Notes: generated by a model not told the origin, from the sequence alone. 64,000 nt of DNA from Alistipes excrementigallinarum (GCA_019112825.1 DXIP01000020.1:5401-69400), one strand, 5' to 3'; positions 34,718 to 43,300 are shown, counted from the first letter of the stretch. Numbers and translations are program-made.

Positions 34718-35560
34718 TCAGAGCCGGCAGCACTTCGCCCGGCAGACGAACCAGGGGTTGTGGAGGTCCTCCTCGTTGTAGCGAAGCTCACGCCCCTCGG
34801 GCAGCGAACGGGTCTGACCGCCCGCCTCCGAGAGAATCAGCTCTCCGGCCGCCGTATCCCACTCGTAGGTGGGCGACGTGCGGACGTAGTAGTCGACCGT
34901 ACCCTCGGCCAGCAGGCAGAACTTGTAGGAGCTGCCCTGCTCGACCACCTCCAGATTGGGCCAGCGGCGGCGCAGCTCCTCGATATGCTCATGCGTCTCG
35001 GGGGTCTGGTGCGAACGCGAGACGGCCACACGCTGCCGCTCGCGACTGCCGTCGAAGAGCGGCAATCGCCTCCAGCCGGAGACAATCTGCTCGTAGGTAT
35101 AGTCGGCCGCCGCATCGGGCGCAACCCCCTCCTTGAGGTAGGAGCCGGCTCCGCGTCCGGCCACATACATCTTGGCAAAGTAGGGTACATAAATCACCGC
35201 GCCCACGCAGACATTGTTCTCCATGAGCGCGATGTTGACCGTGAATTCGTTGTTACCCTTGAGGAATTCTACCGTTCCGTCGAGCGGGTCGACCAGCCAG
35301 AAGAGCTCCCAGTTGCGGCGCTCCTCGTAGCGCAGTTCGCGCCCCTCCTCGCTCAGAATCGGTATCCGCGTGGGGCCGAGGTACTCGCGGATGGTCTTGT
35401 GGGCCAGCCGGTCGGCCAGCGTGATGGGGGTTCGGTCGCTCTTGAGGCTCACCTCATACGACGAGCTGTCCTTGTAGACCTCCATGATGGCTGCCCCGGC
35501 CCGCACCGCCGCATTGAACAGCGGCGGGAGCAGGAACTTCCGCTCCTTGTCGTTTATCAT
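34718..35560 (-). CDS. cysQ: 3'(2'),5'-bisphosphate nucleotidase CysQ
   Basis: 280 residues from the ATG at 35560 (MINDKERKFLLPPL). It belongs to the lithium-sensitive, Mg-dependent inositol-monophosphatase fold. It removes the 3'-phosphate of PAP made during sulfate assimilation. Metal motifs: SEEGRE, DPLDGTVEF (usually DPLDGTKEF) and WDTAAGELIL. VEQGSSYKFCLLAEG is the typical CysQ C-terminal block. The upstream frame reads through the AT-rich operator region and is rejected. No cys genes are adjacent. Confidence 0.92.
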   Translation of the reverse strand: MINDKERKFLLPPLFNAAVRAGAAIMEVYKDSSSYEVSLKSDRTPITLADRLAHKTIREYLGPTRIPILSEEGRELRYEERRNWELFWLVDPLDGTVEFLKGNNEFTVNIALMENNVCVGAVIYVPYFAKMYVAGRGAGSYLKEGVAPDAAADYTYEQIVSGWRRLPLFDGSRERQRVAVSRSHQTPETHEHIEELRRRWPNLEVVEQGSSYKFCLLAEGTVDYYVRTSPTYEWDTAAGELILSEAGGQTRSLPEGRELRYNEEDLHNPWFVCRAKCCRL

Positions 35561-35597
35561 CGTTCGTCCTGTTTTTGTTCGATACTCATTGCTGGCA

Positions 35598-35605
35598 TAA
35601 AGGTA
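35598..35605 (-). promoter_or_regulatory. Possible -7 box for cysQ
   Basis: TACCTTTA on the minus strand, one base off the consensus, 38 nt upstream of the start. The palindromic operator at 35621-35640 overlaps the expected -33 position. Confidence 0.4.
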
Positions 35606-35620
35606 GCAACAATTTATGAT

Positions 35621-35640
35621 ATTGTGAAATTTTTCACAAT
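35621..35640. promoter_or_regulatory. CRP/FNR-type palindromic operator
   Basis: TGTGA-N6-TCACA at 35623-35638 inside a longer palindrome (ATTGTGAAA, TT, TTTCACAAT). This matches the CRP half-site consensus exactly. It overlaps the predicted -33 element of cysQ, so a bound CRP/FNR-family protein would either block or activate that promoter. Confidence 0.6.
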
Positions 35641-35813
35641 CAATTCCACCCATACCGTCCACAGCTCCGGTCATCGCCGCTCAAGGCCGCTTCCTGTATT
35701 TTCATAACGCTCTACCCTCCTGAAAATTGCGTGGCAATGGCCCTGCCGCACCGTGCCGACGCCCGCCAGAACCGTGCCGAAGCGGCGGCCGCGAAAAAAA
35801 TTAGCGCAGGTTG

Positions 35814-35844
35814 TTGCGTATGAAGCGAATAATACATATCTTTG
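35814..35844 (+). promoter_or_regulatory. Promoter of rplU-rpmA
   Basis: TTG (35814-35816), 20 nt, then TATCTTTG (35837-35844). The leader to the rplU ATG is about 35 nt and AT-rich. Confidence 0.8.
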
Positions 35845-35884
35845 CATGCTGAATTTATGTTCAAAAACATAATTTACACATTCA

Positions 35885-36196
35885 ATGTACGTTATAGTAG
35901 AGATTGCAGGTCAGCAATTCAAAGCTGAGAAAGGTCGGAAACTTTATGTTCACCGTCTCCAGGGCGAAGAAAACTCGTCCGTAAGTTTCGACAAGGTCCT
36001 GCTCGCAGACAACGACGGTCAGGTCAAGGTAGGCGCACCTGTAGTAGAAGGCGCCTCGGTAAAGTGCAAGATTCTGAAGCACCTGAAGGACGACAAGGTC
36101 CTCGTCTTCAAGAAGAAGCGCAGAACGGGATACCAGAAGTGCAACGGACACCGCCAGTATCTGACGCAGGTGCTCGTAGAGGAGATTGTTGCATAA
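35885..36196 (+). CDS. rplU: 50S ribosomal protein L21
   Basis: 103 residues, normal length. It binds 23S rRNA in the large subunit. Family blocks: YVIVEIAGQQFKAEKGRKLYV, VLLADNDGQVKVGAPVVEGASV, VFKKKRRTGYQKCNGHRQYLT. First gene of an L21-L27 operon, 21 nt before rpmA. Confidence 0.98.
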   Translation: MYVIVEIAGQQFKAEKGRKLYVHRLQGEENSSVSFDKVLLADNDGQVKVGAPVVEGASVKCKILKHLKDDKVLVFKKKRRTGYQKCNGHRQYLTQVLVEEIVA

Positions 36197-36217
36197 ACCT
36201 TTAAAAACTGAAGAGAA

Positions 36218-36478
36218 ATGGCACACAAGAAAGGTGTAGGTAGTTCGAAGAACGGCCGTGAGTCGGAAAGCAAGCGACTCGGCGTGAAACTGTTCGGCGG
36301 TCAGTTCGCAAAGGCAGGTAACATCATCGTTCGTCAGCGCGGTACGGTACACAATCCGGGCGAGAACGTCGGCATGGGCAAGGACCACACGCTCTTCGCG
36401 CTGGTCGACGGTACGGTCGAGTTCTGCAAGAAGGCGAGCGGCAAGTCCTATGTAAGCGTTACCCCGCTGAGCGAGTAA
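36218..36478 (+). CDS. rpmA: 50S ribosomal protein L27
   Basis: 86 residues. L27 reaches toward the peptidyl transferase centre of the ribosome. It starts MAHKKGVGSSKNGRES, the mature-type N-terminus with no Firmicutes-style cleaved leader, and ends KASGKSYVSVTPLSE. IVRQRGTVHNPGENVGMGKDHTLFA is diagnostic. Second gene of the operon, with its own terminator. Confidence 0.98.
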   Translation: MAHKKGVGSSKNGRESESKRLGVKLFGGQFAKAGNIIVRQRGTVHNPGENVGMGKDHTLFALVDGTVEFCKKASGKSYVSVTPLSE

Positions 36479-36501
36479 CTGCTTTCGGAACGCGAAACAA
36501 G

Positions 36502-36533
36502 GCGGATTTCCCCTGCGGGAAGTCCGCTTTTTT
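36502..36533 (+). terminator. Rho-independent terminator of rplU-rpmA
   Basis: GCGGATTTCCC pairs with GGGAAGTCCGC (one G-U) over CTGC, followed by six T. Confidence 0.9.
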
Positions 36534-36566
36534 CGTATCGACGCACAAGTGCTGCCGTCGGGCAAC

Positions 36567-36601
36567 AAAAAGGGGTGGCCCCTCCGGGAGCCACCCTTTT
36601 C
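36567..36601 (-). terminator. Terminator of the META-domain lipoprotein gene
   Basis: On the minus strand GGGTGGC and GCCACCC form the stem around TCCCGGAGGG, followed by CCTTTTTG. Confidence 0.75.
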
Positions 36602-36619
36602 CTATTCCGAAGAGGGTCG

Positions 36620-37135
36620 TTACTCGACCACGTCAATCGAATCCATCACCTCGATGGCAGCCTCGGCCGCCTCGACGGGGGTCACCCTGGCAGCCGGAGC
36701 ATTCTGGGTCGTCGGCACCGCTGCGCTCTGCGCCTTGAAGGTGGCCAGCGCCTTGCCATTGCCGAGCAGCGTCAGCGTCTCGCCCTCGATGGCGTAGCCG
36801 TCCACCCCGTTGAGCATCTCCACGAAGGCGTTCTCATACTCCATCTCGGGGCAGGCCATCCGCGTCATACCCATGTTGTCGAACTCGAGCTCGTTGCCGT
36901 TGAGTGCATAGCGGCCGAAGAAGCGGTTGCAGTTCGTACGACCGTTGACCATCGTATCGGCAGCGTTGAAGGTCAGCGTAAAGAAGTCGGCCTCACGCGT
37001 GATGGCCTCGGCGGGAATCCCCTCCATCTGCTCCAGCTTCCACTGCGTACCTTCGAGTGCGACGGTCTTCCTGGCTCCGTTGCAGGCGGTCAGCGCAACC
37101 AGCGCGGCTGCGGCCGCAAAGAGAATCTTTTTCAT
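36620..37135 (-). CDS. META-domain (HslJ-like) lipoprotein
   Basis: 171 residues from the ATG at 37135. Signal peptide with lipobox LTAC (Cys18), so probably a lipid-anchored outer-membrane or periplasmic protein. The body (~25-130) is a META/HslJ domain: LEGTQWKLEQMEGIPAE, LTFNAADTMVNGRTNCNRFFGRYAL, MGMTRMACPEMEYENAFVEML. HslJ proteins are linked to heat or antibiotic resistance in other bacteria. The C-terminal ~35 residues are Ala-rich. Monocistronic. Confidence 0.88.
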   Translation of the reverse strand: MKKILFAAAAALVALTACNGARKTVALEGTQWKLEQMEGIPAEAITREADFFTLTFNAADTMVNGRTNCNRFFGRYALNGNELEFDNMGMTRMACPEMEYENAFVEMLNGVDGYAIEGETLTLLGNGKALATFKAQSAAVPTTQNAPAARVTPVEAAEAAIEVMDSIDVVE

Positions 37136-37244
37136 GTGTCTATTGTTTTTGTTGTTTGCTGTATCGGTTTTACGCCCTGGAGTCCAAAAGCCATGCCGCA
37201 ACGACACAAACAGGCTACGGCCTTCAGCCCGGACCATTCTGCGG

Positions 37245-37277
37245 CAAAGATAACCAACTCGTTGCAATTCTCCCAAT
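37245..37277 (-). promoter_or_regulatory. Promoter of the META lipoprotein gene
   Basis: On the minus strand ATTG, 21 nt, then TATCTTTG (37252-37245), about 110 nt upstream of the ATG. Confidence 0.65.
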
Positions 37278-37429
37278 TTCAAGTTCGGAAAGCGCAAACG
37301 ACCTGCTGCGTCTTCAATCCAAGAAAGCCTTGACTCCACCACACATGGTGAGCAAGAGAATTTCATTACAGGTGTTTGTTCATACGACGTGCACATTGTA
37401 GTATACGCATACTCACAAAAGCAAACAAA

Positions 37430-37458
37430 AACGGCCGCCCTTGTACCTGGGCAGCCGT
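37430..37458 (-). terminator. Terminator of the lipoprotein pair 38988-37478
   Basis: On the minus strand ACGGCTGCCC pairs with GGGCGGCCGT (one G-U) over AGGTACAA, followed by TTTTTG. Confidence 0.8.
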
Positions 37459-37477
37459 GTTCATGAAAAAGCGGGAG

Positions 37478-38440
37478 CTACTCCTCCTTCACAAGATTGA
37501 ATTTGGTTGAAATTTCCTTTTGCTCAATAACCTGTCGGAGATTGAAGCGACGCTTCTGAGTAATGTAACCGGGCTTCTCACACGTAATCTCAATCTGCAC
37601 ATTGCCCGAATTGTTGAACGTAAGGCCCTTGATGTCGAACGTCTCCGTCGTCTCGTAGGGTGTGGAGCCCACGTAATTCTGGTTCGTATTCTTGACATCG
37701 GAAACAGATGAGACAATTCGCGACGATACATCAGCACCGCGGGGCGACGAGTCGATATACCAACGGATAACGGTTGCTTCGAGCGACGTGTTCCCATCTC
37801 CCGTCACCTGCTTGTTCTTTTCGAGAGCCGGAGTATCGGCCTTGCGCAGGAAGAAGGCGATTCTGTCCCAGTCAATATCGCGCAAAGCATTCGCATACGC
37901 TTTGTTGAGGGTTTGGGCAGCCGCAATGAAATCGGAGCTGTTGCCGGAACCATTGGCACGACCTGAAACCACAACATTGGGGTAAACCAGCCGTCCGTTG
38001 CGGTCATGCACCTCAACATTCATCTGCACGGTACCGCTCCATCCCACACCGGAGAGGTAGTTGACCGCAAATTCGCGAAGCATAATGGTCATCATGTAAT
38101 CGGTGGCCACATCGGCATTGAGCACAAAGCCCATCGTACGCATGTAACGGCGCGTACTCTCCCCGACAAAAGACAATAAATCGGGATTTACCTGAACCGA
38201 AGGCAGCGATACGGCGCTGGCATCATATTTCTGCACGAACTTCGTATTGGCCCGTCCGTCACGTACATTGAGCCGAATGCCATAATCCAAATCAACATAC
38301 CGGTTCGAATAGGGCTCTTCGACAAGAGCCAGATTCAATATTCTCGGTCCCGTAGCCACTACCTTCTTACTCGACCCACAGGCAGCCAACATCGACAATG
38401 CCAAAACAAGGGTCAGTATTCGACTAATATTATTTTTCAT
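37478..38440 (-). CDS. YajG-like lipoprotein with a C-terminal beta domain
   Basis: 320 residues from the ATG at 38440. Signal peptide and lipobox (MLAACGSS, Cys21). Residues ~35-205 resemble the YajG/LptE-adjacent lipoprotein fold: RYVDLDYGIRLNVRDGR, RRYMRTMGFVLN and ANALRDIDWDRIAFF. The last ~90 residues look like a PEGA-type surface domain (STPYETTETFDIKGL, EITCEKPGYITQKRRF); this is inference. Base composition is clearly more AT-rich than its neighbours. Follows the second lipoprotein gene by 20 nt. Confidence 0.7.
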   Translation of the reverse strand: MKNNISRILTLVLALSMLAACGSSKKVVATGPRILNLALVEEPYSNRYVDLDYGIRLNVRDGRANTKFVQKYDASAVSLPSVQVNPDLLSFVGESTRRYMRTMGFVLNADVATDYMMTIMLREFAVNYLSGVGWSGTVQMNVEVHDRNGRLVYPNVVVSGRANGSGNSSDFIAAAQTLNKAYANALRDIDWDRIAFFLRKADTPALEKNKQVTGDGNTSLEATVIRWYIDSSPRGADVSSRIVSSVSDVKNTNQNYVGSTPYETTETFDIKGLTFNNSGNVQIEITCEKPGYITQKRRFNLRQVIEQKEISTKFNLVKEE

Positions 38441-38460
38441 ATGTCCGGATTGATTATATA

Positions 38461-38988
38461 TCAATTGTCAGTCTTGATTTTTACGATTTTAGCCGTAGCC
38501 GTCGATTTGAAAATCACTCTATCGCCCAACTGCTCCACGTTGGTTGCAACGGTCGGAGCAATCAATACATCCGTGCCGTACTGCTGAGCCTCGTTAATCA
38601 GGCGATAAATGGCCAGACGCCGGGCGACATCCTCGGGACGGAAAAGATTGGTCGTTTCGCCTACATAATCTCCACTGAGATACCCGAGCTTCAAGATTCC
38701 ACTGAACTTGCAAAACCACCCCTTCTTCAGAGAATAGTCATACTTCAACGAAAATTCATTTTGCTCGTCTATAATTTCATACTTGGTCCCCGACTTATTG
38801 CTCCAATAGGAGATGGAGGCCTCAGCCGAAATTGTATTCAACACCTCATAGTCGCCACGTTCGAGGTTCAACTCCTCAATTGCCGCCGTATTGACGGTGT
38901 TGACGGCACGGGGTACCACCAGCATGCGCTGCGAACCGCAAGAAACAAAAAGGAAGGCGGCCGCAAGAATACACAAAAATCTTTTCAT
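38461..38988 (-). CDS. Putative lipoprotein, function unknown
   Basis: 175 residues. Signal peptide with lipobox FVSC (Cys17). The body is mixed alpha/beta with YEVLNTISAEASISYWS and ARRLAIYRLINEAQQYGTDVLIAPTVATNVEQLGDRVIFKSTATAKIVKIK; the last block resembles DUF4156/YjbF-like periplasmic lipoproteins, but I cannot name the family. It and the next gene are an operon with shared AT-rich composition, and may act together in the envelope. Confidence 0.7.
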   Translation of the reverse strand: MKRFLCILAAAFLFVSCGSQRMLVVPRAVNTVNTAAIEELNLERGDYEVLNTISAEASISYWSNKSGTKYEIIDEQNEFSLKYDYSLKKGWFCKFSGILKLGYLSGDYVGETTNLFRPEDVARRLAIYRLINEAQQYGTDVLIAPTVATNVEQLGDRVIFKSTATAKIVKIKTDN

Positions 38989-39081
38989 AGGTCAATTCGG
39001 ATTAAATTTAGGTTGGGATAAGGGGGGCCCGTTCAGGGAGAGTGCAGACAAAACAAAAAGCGCGGACCCTTTGCTCAATGC

Positions 39082-39210
39082 CGGATTTTGAGGTCTTCCA
39101 CAACCCTTGTCCCCGAACACAGAATAAAGCCCACGCTGGAATACACAGCATGGGCGTTGAACTTTATTCCTTCGGGGACATGTTTGATAAGTGGAAGTTT
39201 CAAAATCCCG
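39082..39210. repeat. Imperfect 129-nt inverted repeat (hairpin or MITE-like)
   Basis: Four or five helices pair in register around the centre 39139-39145: CGGATTTTGA/TCAAAATCCCG, CTTCCAC/GTGGAAG (39095-39101 with 39191-39197), TGTCCCCGAA/TTCGGGGACA (39108-39117 with 39171-39180), GAATAAAG/CTTTATTC (39122-39129 with 39162-39169) and CCCACGCTG/CAGCATGGG. It lies 95-220 nt upstream of the lipoprotein pair. It could be a structured leader RNA or a small non-autonomous element. Confidence 0.75.
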
Positions 39211-39361
39211 AAATAGAAGCTAACGCCTTTTATCTATATGTCCTCAAGTCATTTATTTATCCATAGGCAAAATATTAAATCTCCATGTGAAATACACAAA
39301 AAACGAATTTATCACAAATATACGAAAAATTTTTCAATTTAACAGAATCGATTGAATAAAC

Positions 39362-39397
39362 AAAAATGGTCCGCAGTAATTCACTGCGGACCCTTTT
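39362..39397. terminator. Bidirectional terminator after nifJ
   Basis: GGTCCGCAGT (39368-39377) pairs perfectly with ACTGCGGACC (39383-39392) around AATTC, with T-runs on both strands (CTTTTT on plus, ATTTTT on minus). Confidence 0.88.
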
Positions 39398-39415
39398 TAT
39401 TTGCCTGCGAAAGTA

Positions 39416-42400
39416 TTAGTACTCGATTTTCGACAGACGCTTGTAGGTGTTGTAACGCCACTTGGCATTCTCCTCGGCAGCCTTGTAGAGCTCCTCGGCC
39501 TCGGTCGGGAAGGACTTCTGGAGCGACGAGTAACGAACCTCCTTCATCAGGAATTCGCGGAACTTCGTCCAGTCGGGCTCCTTCGAGTCGAGCACGAAGG
39601 GGTTCTTGCCCTCGGCCTCAAGCTGCGGGTTGTAGTGCCACAGGTGCCAGTAGCCGCATGCTACGGCCTCCTTGCCGACGGTCTGCGTACGCGTCATGCC
39701 GCCCTTGATGCCGTGGTTGATACACGGAGCGTAGGCGATGATGAGCGACGGACCGGGATAGGCCTCGGCCTCCTTCAGCACGTTGAAGAGCTGCTGCTGC
39801 GAGCCGCCAATCGAAACCTGGGCAACGTATACGTAGCCGTAGGTCATGGCCATCGCGCCGAGGTCCTTCTTGCGGACGCGCTTGCCGGCCGATGCGAACT
39901 TGGCAACGGCACCCACGGGGGTCGACTTCGACGACTGGCCGCCCGTATTGGAGTAAACCTCCGTATCGACAACCAGCACGTTCACATCCTGACCCGTCGA
40001 GAGAACATGGTCCAGACCGCCGTAGCCGATGTCGTAGCCCCAGCCGTCACCGCCGATAATCCACTGCGACTTCTTGATGAGCCAATCCTTGTGGGCGAGA
40101 ATCTCTTTGCAGTAGTCGCAGCCGCAGGCCTCCATCATCGGCACCAGACGGGCCGTAACCTCGGCCGAGCCGGCCGACGAACCGCGGTTGGCAATCCACT
40201 CCTTCATCACGCCCTTCAGCTCGTCGGAGCACTTCGAGCAGTTGGCTATGGCCTCCTCCATCGTCTGCTGGATGCGGTCGCGGAGCTTCTCCACGCCGAT
40301 GTGCATGCCCAGACCGAACTCGGCGTTATCCTCGAAGAGCGAGTTGGCCCATGCCGGACCCTTGCCCTCGGCGTTGGTGCAGTAGGGAGTCGACGGAGCC
40401 GAACCCGAGTAAATCGACGTACAGCCCGTAGCGTTGGCAACCATCATCTTGTCGCCGAAGAGCTGCGTGATGGCCTTGATGTAGGGCGTCTCGCCGCAAC
40501 CGGCGCAGGCACCCGAGAACTCGAAGAGCGGCTGTGCGAACTGGAGGTTCTTCACCGACTTGGTCTTGTCGACCACCTGCTTGTAGCCGATGTGCTTGGT
40601 CAGGTAGTCCCAGTTCTTCTGCTGCGGGAGCTGCTCCTCCAGAGGACGCATTACCAGCGCCTTCTCCTTGGCCGGGCAGATATCGACGCAGTTGCCGCAA
40701 CCCGTACAGTCGAGCGGCGAAATCTGGATGCGGAACTTGTAGGCCTTCGTCTCGCCCAGACCCTGCTTCCACTCCGTACCCGAAGCGGCAGCCTCCTCGT
40801 CGGTTGCCAGGAAGGGACGAATCACGGCGTGGGGGCAGACATAGGCGCACTGGTTGCACTGGATACAGTTGGCAATCTGCCACTCGGGAACGTTGACGGC
40901 GATGCCGCGCTTCTCGTAGGCGGCCGTACCGTTCTCCCACGTGCCGTCCTCACGGCCGTTGAAGGCCGATACCGGCAGGTCGTCGCCCTTCAGGCCGTTG
41001 ATGGGCTCGACAATCTTGCGGACGAACTCGGGATAGGAAGCATCCGACGGATGGGTGAAGCCCTTGTCCTCAATCTGTGCCCACTCGGCCGGAACCTCGA
41101 CCTTCTCAACGGCGTTGCCGCCGGCGTCGACGGCCGCATAGTTCATGTTGACGATATCCTCGCCCTTCTTGCCGTAGGACTTCAGGATGGCGTGCTTCAT
41201 CTCCTCAACCGCCTTCTCGAAGGGAATGACGTTGGCAATCTTGAAGAAAGCCGACTGCATGATGGTGTTCGTACGCGAACCCAGACCCAGCTCGGAGGCA
41301 ATCTTCGTGGCGTTGATGATGTAGAAGTTGATGTGGTTCTTCGCCAGGTAGGCCTTCATGTGGTCGGGCAGCGTGGCGCAGGTCGTGGCGGCGTCGTGCA
41401 CCGAGTTGAGCAGGAACGAACCACCGGCCTTCAGACCCTTCAGCACGTCGTACTTGTCGACATACGAAGGCACGTGGCAGGCCACGAAGTCGGGCGTGGT
41501 CACCAGATAGGGCGACGTGATGGGCTTGTCACCGAAACGCAGGTGCGACGAGGTGTAGCCTCCCGACTTCTTCGAGTCGTAGGAGAAGTATGCCTGGCAG
41601 TACTTGTTGGTCGTACCGCCGATAATCTTGATGGAGTTCTTGTTGGCACCCACCGTACCGTCGGCGCCCAGACCGAAGAAGAGGGCCTCGAACGTACCGG
41701 GCTTGGCCAGCGAAATCTCCTTGCCGACGGGCAGCGAGTGGAAGGTCACGTCGTCGGTGATGCCCACCGTGAACTGGTTCTTCGGCTCGGCAGCCTTGAG
41801 GTTGGCGAAGACGGCCAGCATCTGGGCCGGCGTGGTGTCCTTCGACGAGAGGCCGTAGCGGCCGCCGATGATGAGCACCTTGCGGTCCGTGCGCGAGAAG
41901 GCCTCGACAACATCCATGTAGAGGGGGTCGCCGTTGGCTCCGGGCTCCTTCGTGCGGTCGAGCACGCAGATGCGCTTTACGCTCTGGGGCAGCACGTCCA
42001 TCAGGTACTTCACCGAGAAGGGACGGTAGAGGTGAACGGTCACCACGCCGAGCTTCTCGCCCTTGGCGTTCAGGTAGTCGACCGTCTCCTTCAGGGTCTC
42101 GGTCACCGAACCCATCGCGATGACGACATGCTCGGCATCGGGAGCGCCGTAGTATACGAAGGGCTTGTATTCACGGCCGGTGATTTTCGAAATCTGGGCC
42201 ATCGTCTCGGCCACCATGTCGGGCACGGCGTCGTAGAACTTGTTGGCAGCCTCGCGCGTCTGGAAGTAGATGTCGGGGTTCTGGGCCGTACCGCGCGTTA
42301 CGGGGTGCTCGGGGTTGAGCGCACGCCGACGGAAGGCCTTCAGGGCATCGCGGTCAAGCAGCGCCGTGAGGGCCGCCTCGTCGATGAGCTCGATTTTCTG

Positions 42401-42943
42401 GATTTCGTGCGAGGTGCGGAAACCGTCGAAGAAGTGCAGGAACGGCACACGCGACTTGAGCGCCACGAGGTGTGCCACGCCGGCGAGGTCCATAACCTCC
42501 TGCACGGACGAGGTGGCCAGCATGGCGAAGCCGGTCTGACGCGTGGCCATCACATCCTGGTGGTCACCGAAAATCGAGAGCGACTGGGCAGCCAGCGCAC
42601 GGGCCGAAACGTGGAAGACGCCCGGCAGCAGCTCGCCCGAAATCTTGTACATATTCGGAATCATCAGCAGCAGGCCCTGCGATGCGGTGAAGGTCGACGT
42701 AAGCGCACCGCTCTGCAGCGAGCCGTGTACGGCACCCGCAGCACCCGCCTCCGACTGCATTTCAATCACCTTGACGGTCTCGCCGAAGATGTTCTTGCGG
42801 CCCTGAGCTGCCCACTCGTCCACGAGCTCTGCCATGGTCGACGACGGCGTGATGGGGTAAATCGCCGCAACCTCCGAGAACATGTATGCCACATGAGCCG
42901 CAGCGTAGTTGCCATCACAAGTGATAAATTTCTTTTCAGCCAT
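39416..42943 (-). CDS. nifJ: Pyruvate:ferredoxin (flavodoxin) oxidoreductase
   Basis: 1175 residues, the homodimeric single-chain type. It splits pyruvate + CoA into acetyl-CoA, CO2 and reduced ferredoxin. Domain order: pyruvate-binding I (TCDGNYAAAHVAYMFSEVAAIYPITPSS), II, CoA region, the 2[4Fe-4S] domain (CIQCNQCAYVCPH and CTGCGNCVDICP near 690-750), a flanking Cys motif (GACAGCGETP), and the TPP domain (GDGWGYDIGYGGLDHVLSTGQDVNVLVVDTEVYSNTGGQSSK). Together with Rnf and Ptb/Buk/AckA it supplies the fermentative energy route. Monocistronic with its own terminator. Confidence 0.98.
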   Translation of the reverse strand: MAEKKFITCDGNYAAAHVAYMFSEVAAIYPITPSSTMAELVDEWAAQGRKNIFGETVKVIEMQSEAGAAGAVHGSLQSGALTSTFTASQGLLLMIPNMYKISGELLPGVFHVSARALAAQSLSIFGDHQDVMATRQTGFAMLATSSVQEVMDLAGVAHLVALKSRVPFLHFFDGFRTSHEIQKIELIDEAALTALLDRDALKAFRRRALNPEHPVTRGTAQNPDIYFQTREAANKFYDAVPDMVAETMAQISKITGREYKPFVYYGAPDAEHVVIAMGSVTETLKETVDYLNAKGEKLGVVTVHLYRPFSVKYLMDVLPQSVKRICVLDRTKEPGANGDPLYMDVVEAFSRTDRKVLIIGGRYGLSSKDTTPAQMLAVFANLKAAEPKNQFTVGITDDVTFHSLPVGKEISLAKPGTFEALFFGLGADGTVGANKNSIKIIGGTTNKYCQAYFSYDSKKSGGYTSSHLRFGDKPITSPYLVTTPDFVACHVPSYVDKYDVLKGLKAGGSFLLNSVHDAATTCATLPDHMKAYLAKNHINFYIINATKIASELGLGSRTNTIMQSAFFKIANVIPFEKAVEEMKHAILKSYGKKGEDIVNMNYAAVDAGGNAVEKVEVPAEWAQIEDKGFTHPSDASYPEFVRKIVEPINGLKGDDLPVSAFNGREDGTWENGTAAYEKRGIAVNVPEWQIANCIQCNQCAYVCPHAVIRPFLATDEEAAASGTEWKQGLGETKAYKFRIQISPLDCTGCGNCVDICPAKEKALVMRPLEEQLPQQKNWDYLTKHIGYKQVVDKTKSVKNLQFAQPLFEFSGACAGCGETPYIKAITQLFGDKMMVANATGCTSIYSGSAPSTPYCTNAEGKGPAWANSLFEDNAEFGLGMHIGVEKLRDRIQQTMEEAIANCSKCSDELKGVMKEWIANRGSSAGSAEVTARLVPMMEACGCDYCKEILAHKDWLIKKSQWIIGGDGWGYDIGYGGLDHVLSTGQDVNVLVVDTEVYSNTGGQSSKSTPVGAVAKFASAGKRVRKKDLGAMAMTYGYVYVAQVSIGGSQQQLFNVLKEAEAYPGPSLIIAYAPCINHGIKGGMTRTQTVGKEAVACGYWHLWHYNPQLEAEGKNPFVLDSKEPDWTKFREFLMKEVRYSSLQKSFPTEAEELYKAAEENAKWRYNTYKRLSKIEY

Positions 42944-43003
42944 TTTTAAAAGGTTTTTGGATGATATTGTGTTGTTTTTCTATATGCTTGTGCAGACGCG
43001 TGG

Positions 43004-43011
43004 CAAATATA
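43004..43011 (-). promoter_or_regulatory. -7 box for nifJ
   Basis: TATATTTG on the minus strand, 60 nt upstream of the nifJ ATG, in a locally AT-rich stretch. No TTTG at the ideal distance. Confidence 0.6.
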
Positions 43012-43300
43012 CAAATTTTCATCAAAAAAAACGATGACGTCCGCCAAACAAATTTTACGCTCCCGGTGTGTTAAAAAATTAACAATCTACACGTTATTCG
43101 CCCGCCCCGCCCCGGCCTGCAGCGTGCGTACCGCGGCTACCCTCCCGCCCCGGGGCGCACGACGCCGCGCACGCATGCCGTGAGGGCCGCCGCCGCGGAG
43201 CGGTTTTTGCGGAGAGCCTCTCCGCGCATATTTAATTAAGGAAGCGCGGCGGACCGTGCAAAAAACCGGGCCGCAGAGGCGTTTTGCCCTCCGCTTTTCG

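Larger units (their letters stand above)
35561..35884. other. Divergent cysQ/rplU intergenic region, 324 nt
   Basis: Holds the cysQ promoter and a CRP-type palindrome on the left, and the rplU promoter (35811-35844) with an AT-rich leader on the right. The middle (35690-35800) is GC-rich and featureless. No gene is seen. Confidence 0.55.
37136..37477. other. Intergenic region, 342 nt
   Basis: Contains the promoter of the META lipoprotein (37245-37277) and the terminator of the YajG-like gene (37431-37458). The 37300-37430 part is more AT-rich than the surroundings. No gene is seen. Confidence 0.5.
38989..39415. other. Intergenic region with a long hairpin, 427 nt
   Basis: Between nifJ (ending at 39416) and the lipoprotein pair (starting at 38988), all minus. 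It holds a 129-nt imperfect inverted repeat (39082-39210), then AT-rich DNA, then the nifJ terminator. A 74-codon open frame on the plus strand (39042-39266) mostly follows the inverted repeat and is not supported as a gene. Confidence 0.6.

Noticed and set aside
36569..36601. Possible riboswitch near rpmA
   Set aside because: It is an ordinary stem with a T-run at the end of the META lipoprotein gene.
39042..39266. 74-codon plus-strand frame across the 129-nt inverted repeat
   Set aside because: Its codons follow the hairpin arms; no promoter or family match.
39401..42949. 1182-codon open frame on the plus strand across nifJ
   Set aside because: Antisense shadow of nifJ; high-GC DNA keeps the opposite strand open. 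The minus frame carries all PFOR motifs.
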